Shown piece after piece: positions 25,011 to 36,115 of a DNA stretch of 64,000 bases (position 1 is the stretch's first letter; each line of letters begins with the position of its first letter). Under the pieces are notes generated by a model that searched no databases, had not been told where the DNA came from, and worked only from the letters and a program-made list of their open reading frames with translations. Origin of the DNA: Zonotrichia leucophrys gambelii (Eukaryota > Chordata > Aves > Passeriformes > Passerellidae); contig NC_088194.1 of the NCBI RefSeq assembly GCF_028769735.1, forward strand, positions 1,062,319 to 1,126,318, in the 5' to 3' direction. The position numbers and the translations under genes are program-made.

Positions 25011-25735
25011 AGGCCACATTGGGGTCAAAGAGGATTTTTTGGTTTTTGAAGGATTTGCACTGAGATTACACTGAGTCCCCACAAACAGGGGGTTTAGACG
25101 AGCTGTGGGTTATTTTCTGTACACAATGCCCACGCAATGGGGCCTAAATGTGTGTGGCTGCTGCTCTGGGACATTCAAACACAAAATTTTGTTTGCAAAA
25201 GTCCCAATCACCCCAAAATCTGGGGTGCAGCTGCCTGAGCAGATCACAGCCAGCACTGGCTGGCAGGTCTGGGGCAAGGGGAGAATCTCTGGAGCTGGGA
25301 GGTCTCTAAATAAATAAATAAATTTATTTATAAATATCTTTCTCTTGGTGCCATCCCCAACTCCATGCATGGCATTTTTCTGCCTTCCCTGGGCACTTTT
25401 GCTGCTGCCTGGGCCAGGCTGTGCCAGCGCCTCTCCAGACAAAGAAATTGCCAACAAAAGCTGCATTTGGAAGCAGGTGGGTGCAGGCTGGAGGACAGAG
25501 AAGCTCCAAAGCCATGCCCAGGCTGTGCCAGCCTTGTTCAGGCAGCTCCTGCCCATCCTCATCCTCTGTCCTGGCTCCATCCTTGACCCCTCAGCCACAC
25601 AAACCCTTCTGGCCTCGGGGCTGGAAAACCTCGTGGCTTCCTCCTGGCTGTGCCCAGCAAGAGCTTTCCTGCTTCAGGTGGAGGATTTGGGAATTCAGGC
25701 GATTTTAATGGCTTTTTTTGGGATTTTCACCCCAA
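25010..25735. other. Gene-free stretch between repeats
   Basis: Single-copy sequence with a short AATAAATAAATAAA run at about 25310. No exon is supported. Confidence 0.4.
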
Positions 25736-26540
25736 AGGCTGAGCAGAAGATCGATGTCATCAAAGGCACCTGTGTGACCCAGCAGCTTCAGGAGTAAAGG
25801 GCTTGAAGCCTGAAAATTTTATATCAGATTATCTCAGATGTGATGTTATCCTCAGCTTCAGCTCACCTCCAAACCAACACCAAAAAAAACCCAAAAAAAC
25901 CCCAAACACAAACAGGAAAAATCCCACAAACCCCAAACCTAAACTGAATACCAAAATTCCTTTTCTGTCCTGGCAGGGAGTTCTATTTTATCCTGGTAAA
26001 ATTGGGTGAAGTGTCCCCCCTGAGCAGAAGCTCGATGCCTTCAAAGGCACCCGTGTAACCCAGCAGCTTCAGGGGAAAAGGGGGTTGAAGCCTGAAAATA
26101 AGGAAATTTTATATCAGATCATCTCAGGTGTGATGCTATCCTCACCTCCAAAACAACATGAAAAAAAAAAGCAAAACCAGGAAAAAATCCCACAAACCCA
26201 AACCCTAAACTGAATACCAAAATTCCTTCTCTATACTGGCAGGGAGCTCTGTTTTATCCTGGTAAAATTGGGTGAAGTGTCCCCCCAGAGCAGAAGCTCG
26301 ATGCCTTCAAAGGGCACTCATGTAACCCAGCAGTGTCAGGGAGAAAAGGCCTGAAAATAAGGAAATTTTATATCAGATCATCTCAGATGTGATGTTATCT
26401 TCACCTCCAAACCAACACAAAAAAAAAAACAAACCATAAAAAATCCCACAAACCCCAAATTTAAACTGAAAACCAAAATTCCTTCTCTATACTGGCAGGG
26501 AGCTGTGTTTTGTCCTCCTAAAATTGGGTGAAGTGTCCCC
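25736..26540. repeat. Three tandem copies of a 250-280 bp unit
   Basis: Copies start near 25738, 26018 and 26287. Each runs from GAGCAGAAG(A/C)TCGATG through TTTTATATCAGAT and an A-rich CCAAAACC segment to GGTAAAATTGGGTGAAGTGT. Copies 2 and 3 are closest to each other. The unit is too long for a typical minisatellite and I cannot match it to a known transposon. Confidence 0.9.
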
Positions 26541-26544
26541 CCAG

Positions 26545-27520
26545 CACCTACCCCAGCTCAGCTGCCTGCTCCTCCTTGCAGCAGGTGCCTTTTTCTTTTT
26601 TCTCCTGCCTCAAAGGGCTTCGCTCTGGGCAGCCCTTTTGGAGAGCAGCTCTTGTAAGGGATGCCTGGCACGAACACGGCCTGATTACAGCCCAGCTCGT
26701 TAAAAAAATGTTCCCTAGGTACTGAAGGGGATAACAAGGATATTTAAACATTCCCAGCGTGCACCTTTAAGCAGCAGAAAATAAGGGAAATTGCCATCGT
26801 TTAATTCACTATTGCTCCTTTTGAACTCCCACTGGCTCTGCCTGCAATTGTTCCCCTTCTCAGAGCTGGGAGCTGCATCACAGCAGCACCAGGGCTGCAG
26901 GTCCAGAGGGCTGGGCACAGCAGGACCAGCTTCCCCACATGGCAAAAGGGCTGATGGAGCTGCTTTCCATTGGGTTTTCAAAGATTTCCCTCAATGAGCC
27001 CAGAGCAGGCTCTGGGTTTGAGGCCCAGAGCCCCCAGTTTGTAATTTCTCCTCTCTCATATTTTGCGTGTGCCAGGGAGAGGGAGAGGGGTGGAGCAGCG
27101 TTTCTTTTTTGTCTGTATCTCTGAGGAAGCTTTTTCCAAAGCGAGAGCAAAAAAAAAAGATTAAAAAAAAAAATTAAATAAAAAAATCCACAGCTGGTGT
27201 TGGTGGATGAGACACTCAGCCGTGTTCTGGTAGGGGGGAAAAAAAGACAAAGTCTAATTTTAGATGTTCTGAAATGCTTACAACATGCATCCCTCCAACT
27301 GCCTGGCACGGGCACCAGTGGTTATTTCCACACTGGAAATAAGGAGAGAGCAGGGAGCTGGGATTGGGCACCAGCTTCTCCCCAGGTGACCCCAAGGGAT
27401 GTCCCCTGAGGCCCCTCGCCTGGGCCTGCCAGGCTCAATTGTACAGGTCCTCTCATTTGGGGTGATTTTCTCACATTTTGGATTCACCAACCCCTTTGGG
27501 AATGTCTCTATCACCCCAAA
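26545..27520. other. Gene-free stretch
   Basis: No exon, RNA or transposon is supported. An A-tract cluster lies at 27150-27185. Confidence 0.4.
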
Positions 27521-27524
27521 AAGC

Positions 27525-28015
27525 AGATTTGGATGTCTCACGCCCCAAATCAGCTTTTGGAATGTCTCCCCCAAAATTCCCATTACCCAAAACGTCTCAC
27601 ACCCCATAACTCCCCCCAAAAATCACTTTGAGGATGTCCATCCCAAAAACACTTTGAGATTCTCCATACCCCAAAGCACTTGAGATGTCCCATTCCCAAA
27701 GAGCCCCTGGTGGGATGTTCCACCCAACCAAAAATCCCTTTCCCAAATCTCTCCATCCCCAATTCTCCATTCCCCAAAAATCAGCTTTGGGAATGTCTCC
27801 ATCCCCCAAAATTCCCATCCACAAAAATCGTCTCCATCCCCCCAATCTCCACTCCCCAAAATCAGCTTTAATTCCCATCCCCCACAAAACAGCTTTGGAA
27901 TGCTCCATCCCCAAATCACTTTGGAATGTTCCATCCCTAAAACCCATTCCAAAATCGTTCCATCCCCCAATCTCCACTCCCAAAATCATTTGGGAATGTC
28001 TCCATCCCAAAGTCA
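27525..28015. repeat. Degenerate C/A-rich minisatellite
   Basis: Around a dozen diverged copies of a CCCCAAAATCA-CTTTGGGAATGTCTCCATC-type unit of 35-45 bp. Both strands show long frames caused by the repeat. Confidence 0.85.
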
Positions 28016-28145
28016 GCTGGGCCCCACTGGTGAAAACCCAAATCATGCTCTGCCAGGCCATTGTTTGACCAGCAGCTCATTGCTGCCACGAGGTTCTTCC
28101 TCAACTTGTACCCCCCATATTTCCCCAGGTCCCTGAGCCTGCAAG

Positions 28146-28690
28146 CCCTCCCAGATTTCCCTGGGGATTTTGCCCCCAGACCCAACCAATTCCTCTTTTT
28201 CCCATTTAACCCCAGAAGAGCTGAGCTGGAACATCCCATAAACAGGGGAGAAACTTTAGGGAGAGCCAAACACCCACGTTCCCACCCCAAACTGTGGCCC
28301 AGGGGTGGCACAAAGAGCTCAGAGGGCTCAGGGCTGGGATTTTGCACCCAGACCCAACCAATTCCTCCTTTTCCCATTTAACCCCAGATGGAGTTTATGG
28401 GATGCTTTCTGAGCTGAAACACCCCATAAACAGGGGAGAAACTTTAGGGAGAGCCAAATCCCATGTTCCCACCCCAAACGTGCAGGGGCAGCACAAAGAG
28501 CTCAGAGTCAGGACTGCATTTGCACCAGATCCACCAATCTCTTCATTTACCAGAGAGGAGCTGAAACACCCCATAAACCGGAGAGAATCTTTAGGGAGAG
28601 CCAAATCCCCACGTTCCCACCCCAAACCGTGGCCCAGGGGCGGCACAAAGAGCTCAGAGGGCTCAGGGCTGCAGCCCCAGCCCCAGCCCA
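28146..28690. repeat. About 170-bp tandem repeat, 3 copies
   Basis: Each copy carries CCCAACCAATTCCTC, CCCATTTAACCCC, CATCCCATAAAC or ACCCCATAAAC, GAGAAACTTTAGGGAGAGCC and GGCACAAAGAGCTCAGAG. It is the array partner of the copy at 24900. Confidence 0.9.
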
Positions 28691-28714
28691 GCCCCAGGGC
28701 AGGGTGAGGGTCTC

Positions 28715-29275
28715 AGCTTGCCCAGAAAATTCTCCTCCATTCTAGCAAATAACCTTTATGTGCAGGGACTGGCAAAGTTTTGCTTTCTCCCTCCAGGGTT
28801 AGGCGCAGCAGGAGCGACAGAGAAAGCCAGAGCTTGTAGGAGGTTCCTGGGCACAATAACCTCAGAGGAGTTTAGGTCTAAAGACTAAAAGGCTCTATTT
28901 ACTTTCACTGACAAGGAACAATCTAAGCAGATGTCCTTTGATGGGATTAGTTATTAATCCTTGAATCATGGGTAAATGGGAAAATGATCCATTATTTTCT
29001 GCAAAATCCTTCACTGCTTTAGGTTTCAAGGATGGGGTGGGGGGTTGTTAGCTGAAAGGTCTCGACCTGGCTGTTTTGGACATTTTGAAAATGTATTTTT
29101 GCAGTTTGTGCTGTGGAGCGTGACTCTGAAACAAAATTAAAAATAAAATTAAGAAAAAGGGGTTTGATTCCAAGGGGTTTGATTCCACTAAGAGCTGACA
29201 GCAGTGCACTGTGTCAGACACACTGGAGTGACGGGCTGGACATTTCTTGGGTAAACACTGGGAGGTTTATAATCA
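28715..29275. other. Single-copy island between arrays, candidate conserved element
   Basis: A 560-bp non-repetitive block between tandem arrays. It holds GGATTAGTTATTAATCC at about 28937, an inverted pair of OTX/bicoid-type GGATTA cores. Nearby are CCTTTGATG (TCF/LEF-like) and GGAACAATC (SOX-like). The combination would suit a neural enhancer. This rests on motifs only. Confidence 0.4.
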
Positions 29276-29284
29276 TAATTAAAA

Positions 29285-29538
29285 ATTAATATATAATATA
29301 ATATAATATAATATAATATAATATAATATAATATAATATAATATGTATGATAATAATAATAATATAATGATAATAATATAATAATAAAATAATAATAATA
29401 ATATAATAATAAATAATATAATCATCATCATCATCATCATCAATCATATCATCATCATCTTATTATTATTTATCCGTACTTATTATTATTATTGTTTATT
29501 TTATAATAATAATAATAATATAATAATAATAATAATAT

Positions 29539-29614
<76 letters not shown>

Positions 29615-29755
29615 TATATGATAAGGATAAGGATAAGGATAAGGATAAGGATAAGGATACTTCTAATAGTAATAATGATTATGATGTTGATATTAATAAT
29701 AATACTAAATTAATACAAAATAATAAATAAATAAATAAATAAATTATTATTATGC
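29285..29755. repeat. Compound A/T microsatellites
   Basis: Successive (TATAA)n at 29285-29344, (ATA)n/(ATC)n, (TTA)n to about 29610, then (GGATAA)6 at about 29621-29660 and (AATA)n at 29720-29745. Confidence 0.95.
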
Positions 29756-29804
29756 CACCTCCAAAGCCCCTTCTCCAAACAGCTTTGAATGTTTGGATCA
29801 GCCC

Positions 29805-30140
29805 TGGGGCACACAAAGCTGGAATTGCCCATCCTGTGGGGAACAGAGCTGGAATTGCCCATCCTGTGGGCACACAGAGCTGGCATTGCCCATCCTGTGG
29901 GGAACAGAGCTGGCATTGCCCATCCTGTGGGCACACAGAGCTGGCATTGCCCATCCTGTGGCAAACAGAGCTGGAATTGCCCATCCTGTGGCACACAGAG
30001 CGGATTGCCATCCTGTGGAACAGACTGAATTGCCCATCCTGTGGGCACACAGAGCTGGCATTGCCCATCCTGTGGGCACACAGAGCTGGAATTGCCCATC
30101 CTGTGGGCACACAGAGCTGGCATTGCCCATCCTGTGCCTT
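29805..30140. repeat. 31-bp minisatellite, about 11 copies
   Basis: Unit contains AGAGCTGGCATTGCCCATCC followed by TGTGGGCACAC. Two copies in the middle (about 29998-30035) are shortened. Confidence 0.95.
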
Positions 30141-30144
30141 TCTG

Positions 30145-30950
30145 GGTGAACACCACCAGCCCCAGACAGACACACAGCCCAGCCCTGCCTCCATGCAGGG
30201 AAAGCAGGAATAAACTCCCAATGAATAATTTACTCAGCTTTCTTTTGATTTGTTCTGATTGTGCACAGCAGTGCAGGCTCGGAGGGGGAAGCATGTTCTG
30301 ATTAAAGATTTATACCGGGCCTATAATTTTGTTGTTGTTGCTTAAATCTACTTCAAAGTGTGAGCAGGGTGGGTGTAAAATAAACACTGTGCAGCAGCTG
30401 GGAGCTTTTGGAGGGGTGTGAGTGCACACACCAGGGCAAAGCTGGTGATGCCACAGATGGAAACTTTGTGCTCTGCAAAGGGACTCTCCCAGGCCTGCTC
30501 CTCACACCAAAGAAAATAAAAAATAGATTGAAATCACCTCTATTCCCTCCAACTGCTGACTGCAGGTTCCTTCTGAGCTGAGAGCACACCTCAAAAATTA
30601 AAAAATAATAATTGGGCTTTATACTTTTACTACTCTTTCACTATTTCATTATTCTTTCACCATTCTTTTACTACTCTTTTTCTATTCTTCTACTGTTCTT
30701 TGAGCACACAGAGAATAGTTTGTGGCTGCAGGGAGTGATTAGACCTGGAGCTGGAAGAGGATCTAAACAAAGATCACCCCATAGACAAATTTCAGCTTCC
30801 TCAGTTACTGAAACTTGGAAATGCAGGTGAGAAAAACTCCAGGGCAAAGGATTTTCTCTTTTTTTCCTCCCTTTTTGCCCTGGATGCCACATCCCTGGAG
30901 AGCAGAGAGCATCCCTGGCACAAAGGGAGCTGAGACAAAGAGAATCATCC
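30145..30950. other. Single-copy gap between arrays
   Basis: No exon is supported. A (TTTCACTATTC)-like pyrimidine-rich patch lies at 30625-30700. Confidence 0.4.
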
Positions 30951-30954
30951 CCAT

Positions 30955-31632
30955 TGCCAAAAGTGCCTTTGATAAACCAGAATCATTCCCAAAAGTGCCT
31001 TTGATAAACCAGAATCATTCCCATTGCCAAAAATGTCATTGATAAACCAGAATCATTCCCAATTCCCCAAAAGTGCCTTTGATAAACCAGAATCATTCCC
31101 AAAAGTGCCTTTGATAAACCAGAATAATCCCCATTGCCAAAAGTGTCTTTGATAAACCAGAATCATTCCCAAAAGTGCCTTTGATAAACCAGAATTATTC
31201 CCCATCCCCAAAATTGCCTTTGATGAACCAGAATCATCCCACATCCCCAAAAGTGCCGTTGATAAACCGGAATAATCCCCATTGCCAAAGTTCTTTGAAC
31301 CAAATTGTCCATTGCCAAAATGCTTTGATAACCAGAATCAGTCCCAAAGTTCCTTTGATAAACCAGATAATTCCCATTGCCAAAAGTGCCTTTGATAAAC
31401 CAAATCATTTCCAAAAGTGTCTTTGATAAACCAGAATCATCTCCAAAAGTGCCTTGATAACCAAATCATTCCCATCCCAAAAGTGCCTTTGGTAAACCAG
31501 AATCATTCCCAAAAGTGTCTTTGATAAACCAGAATCATCCCCATTGCCAAAAGTGTCTTTGATAAACCAGAATCATCCCCAAAAGTGTCTTTGATAAACC
31601 AGAGTAATTCCCATCCCCAAAAATGCCTCTGA
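30955..31632. repeat. 32/38-bp minisatellite, about 20 copies
   Basis: Core GTGCCTTTGATAAACCAGAA followed by TCATTCCC and either AAAA or ATTGCCAAAA, so two unit lengths alternate. The core is constant and only the linker varies. Confidence 0.95.
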
Positions 31633-31894
31633 TGAACCCTCAGGGCTGCCATTCCCAGCTCCAGCCAGGGAAGAGCCAGAGCTTTTCCCAAGGGGCTCCC
31701 ACAGCTCCCAGCCTGCTCCTTGGAAAAAGCAGATTGCATCAAAAATGGCATTTTCAGCAAAAAATGGGAATTTTGGGGCTGGATGACAGAGTTGGTACAA
31801 AGCCCTGCAAGGAGAAGCCCCTCAGAGCTGGGTGGTTTTGATCCCACTTTTCAAACTGTCCTTTCCCAGGAGTGGGAAGCCAATCTCAGGGGTT

Positions 31895-32416
31895 TCTCCA
31901 TTAATTAATTAATTAATTAATTAATATAATAATTGTGGAGAAACAGTATTATTATATTAAATAATATAATATAATATAATATAATATAATATAATATAAT
32001 ATAATATAATATAATATAATATAATATAATATTGCATTACATTACACTACATTATATTATATTATATTATATTATATTATATTATATTATATATATTATA
32101 TATATTATATTATATTATATTATATTATATTATATTATATTATATTATATTAATAGTATTATATTATAATTAATATAATTACCATAATTAATTATAATTA
32201 CTATAATTAATAATAATATTAATATTATAAATTATAATATTAATGTAATCATTATAATTATAATAATAGTCAACATTATTATATAAAATAATATACCATT
32301 AAATAATAATATTAATAATAATGATAATAATGATAATGATAATGATGATGATAATAATAATAGTAATAATAGTAATAATAGTAATAGTAATAGTAATAAT
32401 AATAATAATAATAATG

Positions 32417-32466
<50 letters not shown>
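31895..32466. repeat. (TATAA)n, (TTA)n and (AAT)n compound microsatellite
   Basis: (TTAA)n at 31900-31924, (TATAA)n to 32030, the complementary (TATTA)n at 32040-32150, then A/T-rich triplets to (AAT)n at 32396-32466. The complementary halves at 31960-32150 form an inverted repeat of about 90 bp per arm. Confidence 0.95.
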
Positions 32467-32467
<1 letters not shown>

Positions 32468-32589
32468 TTTCTCCATTAGCAGCCTCAGAAGGGAAGGCAG
32501 GGCTGGTCCAGGGCTGATCCAGGTCCTGCATCACTCACACAGGCTGGAAATGCTGCAGGCTGCTCAGCAAACACTCAGGGCATGGTTTG

Positions 32590-32835
32590 GGTTGTGAGGA
32601 ACAAAATCTCACCTTGTCCCACCCCCTGCCATGGCAGGGACACGTTCCATCATCCCAGGTTGTTCCAAGCCTTGTCCAGCCTGGCCTTGGACACTTCCAG
32701 GGATGGGGCAGCCCCAGCTTCTCTGGGCAGCTGGGCCAGACCCTCACACCCTCACAGCCCTGAATTCCTTCCCAAATCCCATCCATGCCTGCCCTCCCCC
32801 TTGTCCTGTCCTGTGCAAACCCAGGGCACCACTGG
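32590..32835 (-). mobile_element. CR1 LINE 3' fragment, antisense
   Basis: The plus strand reads as the reverse complement of an avian CR1 3' region. Landmarks are CCTGCCATGGCAGGGACAC, CCAAGCCTTGTCCAGCCTGG, CCTTGGACACTTCCAGGG, ATGGGGCAGCCCCAGCTTC and CTTGTCCTGTC. Old and truncated, with no coding capacity. Confidence 0.85.
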
Positions 32836-32926
32836 GAATGTTCCTCTGTCTGCTCTGGGGTGCCCTGACCCCCAGGGAGCTCTGACTGGGACCCTCATCC
32901 ATGGAGAAAGTTTCCTGAAATATTCC

Positions 32927-32953
32927 TGTGGTATATTTCCAGAATATACCACA
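32927..32953. other. Perfect 11-bp hairpin
   Basis: TGTGGTATATT and AATATACCACA separated by TCCAG. This sits 90 bp beyond a CR1 tail in otherwise single-copy DNA. Confidence 0.65.
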
Positions 32954-32959
32954 ATCCAC

Positions 32960-33330
32960 AGAAGTGTGAAATAGATTATAGAGAGCAGTGTAGGTGCATC
33001 ACTTGGTGAGAAATTGAGGTTTTGGGATTTTTAGTGTGCACAGGGTGTCATCCTGGGTTTCTTCTTCATGGGTTTGGGTGGCATTTTGTAATTGGGCAGA
33101 AAAGTCCCCATTGGGATCAGTTATTGGGTTAAAAGGGAAAATAATCCAGGTTCCAGTTCTTAACTGGATAGTTTAGTCTTAAAAGACTTTGTAACAAAAG
33201 ATTATTGCCCATTTTGTGCCCTCTAATGAAAAGCTGCAGAACTCATGGTTGTGGGGCTGTTTTACTGATAAATAATAAACACCTGAGTCCCTACATGAAC
33301 TACTGCCTGGAGTGCCTTCAGTCCAGACCC
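32960..33330. other. Single-copy gap between CR1 fragments
   Basis: A/T-rich, with no repeat or exon seen. Could be filler between two parts of one older CR1 insertion. Confidence 0.4.
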
Positions 33331-33334
33331 AAAC

Positions 33335-33710
33335 TGATACTGCCCCTTCAGGCCCTTGTCCAAAGTCCAGAGCCCCTTTAGGCCCTGGAAGGAGCTCTGA
33401 GGTCTCCCTGGAGCCTTCTCTAAGCTGAGCACCCCCAGCTCTCCCAGCCTGTTCCAGAGCAGAGGAGCTGCAGAGCCCTCAGATCATCTCTGTGGCCTCC
33501 CTGGGCTCACTGCAGCAGCTCCTTGTCCTCCCTGTGCTGGAGGCAGCTCTGCAGGGCAGGGTCTCAGCAGAGCAGAGGGGCAGAATCCCCCCTCACACGC
33601 TGCCCACGCTGCTGGGGATGAGCCCAGGGCAGTGTTGGCTTTCTGGGCTGCCAATGAACGTGCTCAGTTCATATCAGACACATCTCTGTGGATTTACTCC
33701 TTCCCAAGGA
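33335..33710 (-). mobile_element. CR1 LINE fragment, antisense
   Basis: Reverse complement of a CR1 segment upstream of its 3' tail. Landmarks are CCCAGCTCTCCCAGCCTGTT, CTCAGATCATCTCTGTGGCC, GGGTCTCAGCAGAGCAGAG, GAATCCCCCCTC and TTGGCTTTCTGGGCTGCCAA. Confidence 0.85.
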
Positions 33711-33714
33711 ACTC

Positions 33715-34355
33715 ATTCTAGACTGAGGAACTCAGGAATTCATTCCAGAATGAGGAATTCAGGAATCCATTCCAGAATGAGGAATTCAAGAATTCATTCT
33801 GGACTGATGAACCCATTCCAGACTGAGGAACCCAGGAATTTATTCTAGAAGGAGGAATTCAGAAATTCATTCTGGACTGAGGAATTCAGGAATTCATTCT
33901 GGACTGAGGAACTCAGGAATTCATTCCAGACTGAGGAACTCAGGAATTTATTTCAGACGGAGGAATTCAGAAATTCATTCCAGACTGAGGAATTCAGGAA
34001 TTCATTCCAGAATGAGGAATTCAGGAACTCATACTGGACTGAGGAATTCATTCCAGAGTGAGGAATTCAGGAATTCATTCCAGATTGAGGAAATCACTCC
34101 AGACTGAGGAACTTAGGCATTCATTCCAGACTGAGGAGCTCAGGAATTCATTCCAGACTGAGGAACTCAGGAATTTATTCCAGACTGAGGAATTCAGAAA
34201 TTCATTCCAGACTGAGGAATTCAGGAACTCATTCTGGACTGAGGAATTCATTCGAGACTGAGGAGCTCAGGAATTCATTCCAGACTGAAGAATTCAGGAA
34301 CTCATTTCAGACTGAGGAATTCAGAAGTTCATTCCAGACTGAGGAATTCAGGAAT
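33715..34355. repeat. 27-bp minisatellite, over 20 copies
   Basis: Unit GACTGAGGAATTCAGGAATT plus CATTCCA, with some shortened copies. Each unit holds one or two EcoRI-type GAATTC words. Confidence 0.95.
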
Positions 34356-34480
34356 TTAGGAGCTCCCCAGCATTTGAGACAATGAGCAATGGAAACATCC
34401 CAAACTGACCCGAACCCCCCACACTGCATCCCCAAACCCTCGCACCCCTCGAACCCCATTTCCAGCCTCCCGGGCCCCGG

Positions 34481-34500
34481 TGATTGACAGCTGTCAATCA
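34481..34500. promoter_or_regulatory. Perfect palindromic double PBX-MEIS/PREP site
   Basis: TGATTGACAGCTGTCAATCA is a perfect 20-bp palindrome. Each half is TGATTGACAG, the canonical composite decamer bound by PBX with MEIS or PREP homeodomain partners. It lies in a 240-bp single-copy island (34356-34596) between two large minisatellites, 22 bp from a CTCF motif. Confidence 0.7.
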
Positions 34501-34522
34501 GCGCCGTGCAGCGCTGCGCTCT

Positions 34523-34540
34523 GCTGCCACCTGGCGGCCG
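34523..34540 (-). promoter_or_regulatory. CTCF motif, minus orientation
   Basis: The minus strand reads GCCGCCAGGTGGCAGCAG, matching the CTCF core (CC-N-C-N-AGG-K-GGCAG pattern) with about one difference. It sits in CpG-containing single-copy DNA. Confidence 0.65.
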
Positions 34541-34596
34541 CTGAGGGGAAACGCGCCCGGCCCGACCCCCAGAGCCCCCCGAACCCCACCCCGGGC

Positions 34597-36000
34597 TAGA
34601 AATTGTTAAAGGAAATAAAAACTCGGCCTAGAATTTGTTACAAGAAATAAACCCGGCCTAGAAATTGTTAAGGGAAATCAAAATCCAGCCTTGAATTTGT
34701 TACAGGAAATAAACACGGCCTAGAATTTGTTAAAGGAAATATACCCTGCCTAGAAATTGTTACAGGAAATAAATCCGGCTTCCAATTCATTAAAAGAAAT
34801 AAACCTGGCCTAGAATTTGTTAAGGGAAATAAAAATCCGGCCTTGAATTTGTTACAGGAAAAAAATCCGGCCTAGAATTTGTTAAAGGAAATAAACTCAG
34901 GTTTGAATTTGTTAAAGGAAATAGAAACCCGGCTTTGAATTTGTTAAAGGAAATAAACCTGGCCTAGAATTTGTTAAAGGAAATAAAAACCCAGCCTAGA
35001 ATTTGTTACAGGAAAAAAATCCAGCCTAGAATTTGTTAAAGGAAATAAACTCAGGTTTGAATTTGTTAAAGGAAATAGAAACCCGGCTTTGAATTTGTTA
35101 AAGGAAATAAAAATCCGGCCTTGAATTTGTTACAGGAAAAAAATCCGGCCTAGAATTTGTTACAGGAAATAAGAACCCGGTTTGAATTTGTTAAAGGAAA
35201 TAAACTCAGGTTTGAATTTGTTAAAGGAAATAGAAACCTGGCTTTGAATTTGTTAAAGGAAATAAACCTGGCCTAGAATTTGTTAAAGGAAATAAAAACC
35301 CAGCCTAGAATTTGTTAAAGGAAATAAACCCAGCGTAGAGTTTGTTGGAGGAAATAAAAATTTGGTTTTGAACTTGTTAAAGTAAATAAACCTGGTTTTC
35401 AATTTGTTGAAGGAAATAAACCCGGTCTAGATTATGTTAAAGGAAATAAAAACCCAGTCAAGAACTTGTTACAGGAAATAAACCCGGCTTTGGATTTGTT
35501 ACCAGAAATAAAAACCTGGCTTTGAATTCATTAAAGGAAATATAAACCCAGCCTAGAACTTGTTAAAGGAAATAAAAACCCGGCCTAGAGTTTGTTAAAG
35601 GAAATCAAAACTCGGCTTTGAATTTGTTAACCTGGTTTGAATTTGTTAAAGGAAACAAACCCGGCTTTGAATTTGGTACATTAAATAAACCCAGCCTAGA
35701 ATTTGTTACAGGAAATAAACCCGGCTTCCAATTCATTAAAAGAAATAAACCTGGCCTAGAAATTGTTAAAGGAAATAAAAATTCGGCTTTGAATTTGTTA
35801 AAGGAAATATAAACCTGGCCTAGAATTTGTTAAAGCAAATAAACCCGGCCTAGAACTTGTTACAGGAAATAAAAACTCGTTTTTGAACTTGTTAAAGGAA
35901 ATAAACCTGGCCTAGAACTTGTTAAAGGAAATAAAAACCTGGGTTTTAATTTAGTACCTGAAATAAACCCAGTTTTGAATTTGTGAAAATAAATAAAGCA
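34597..36000. repeat. About 31-bp minisatellite, over 40 copies
   Basis: Unit GGCCTAGAATTTGTTAAAGG followed by AAATAAAAACCC, with lengths of 29-33 bp. Most copies contain a plus-strand AATAAA hexamer. The plus-strand frame at about 35618-35812 is repeat translation. Confidence 0.95.
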
Positions 36001-36115
36001 TCGGGGCTGGATGCTCCAACACACCCCTGCACCCCTGGATGCTCCTCCCTCCCCTGCACCCCTTTTGCAATGATAAGGGGATTTTTGCACTGATAAGGGG
36101 ATTCTTGCAGTGATA

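Noticed and set aside
30955..31632. CRISPR-like array (constant core, varying linkers)
   Set aside because: Linkers are short variants of one another, the host is a vertebrate, and no cas-like gene is present; it is a minisatellite.
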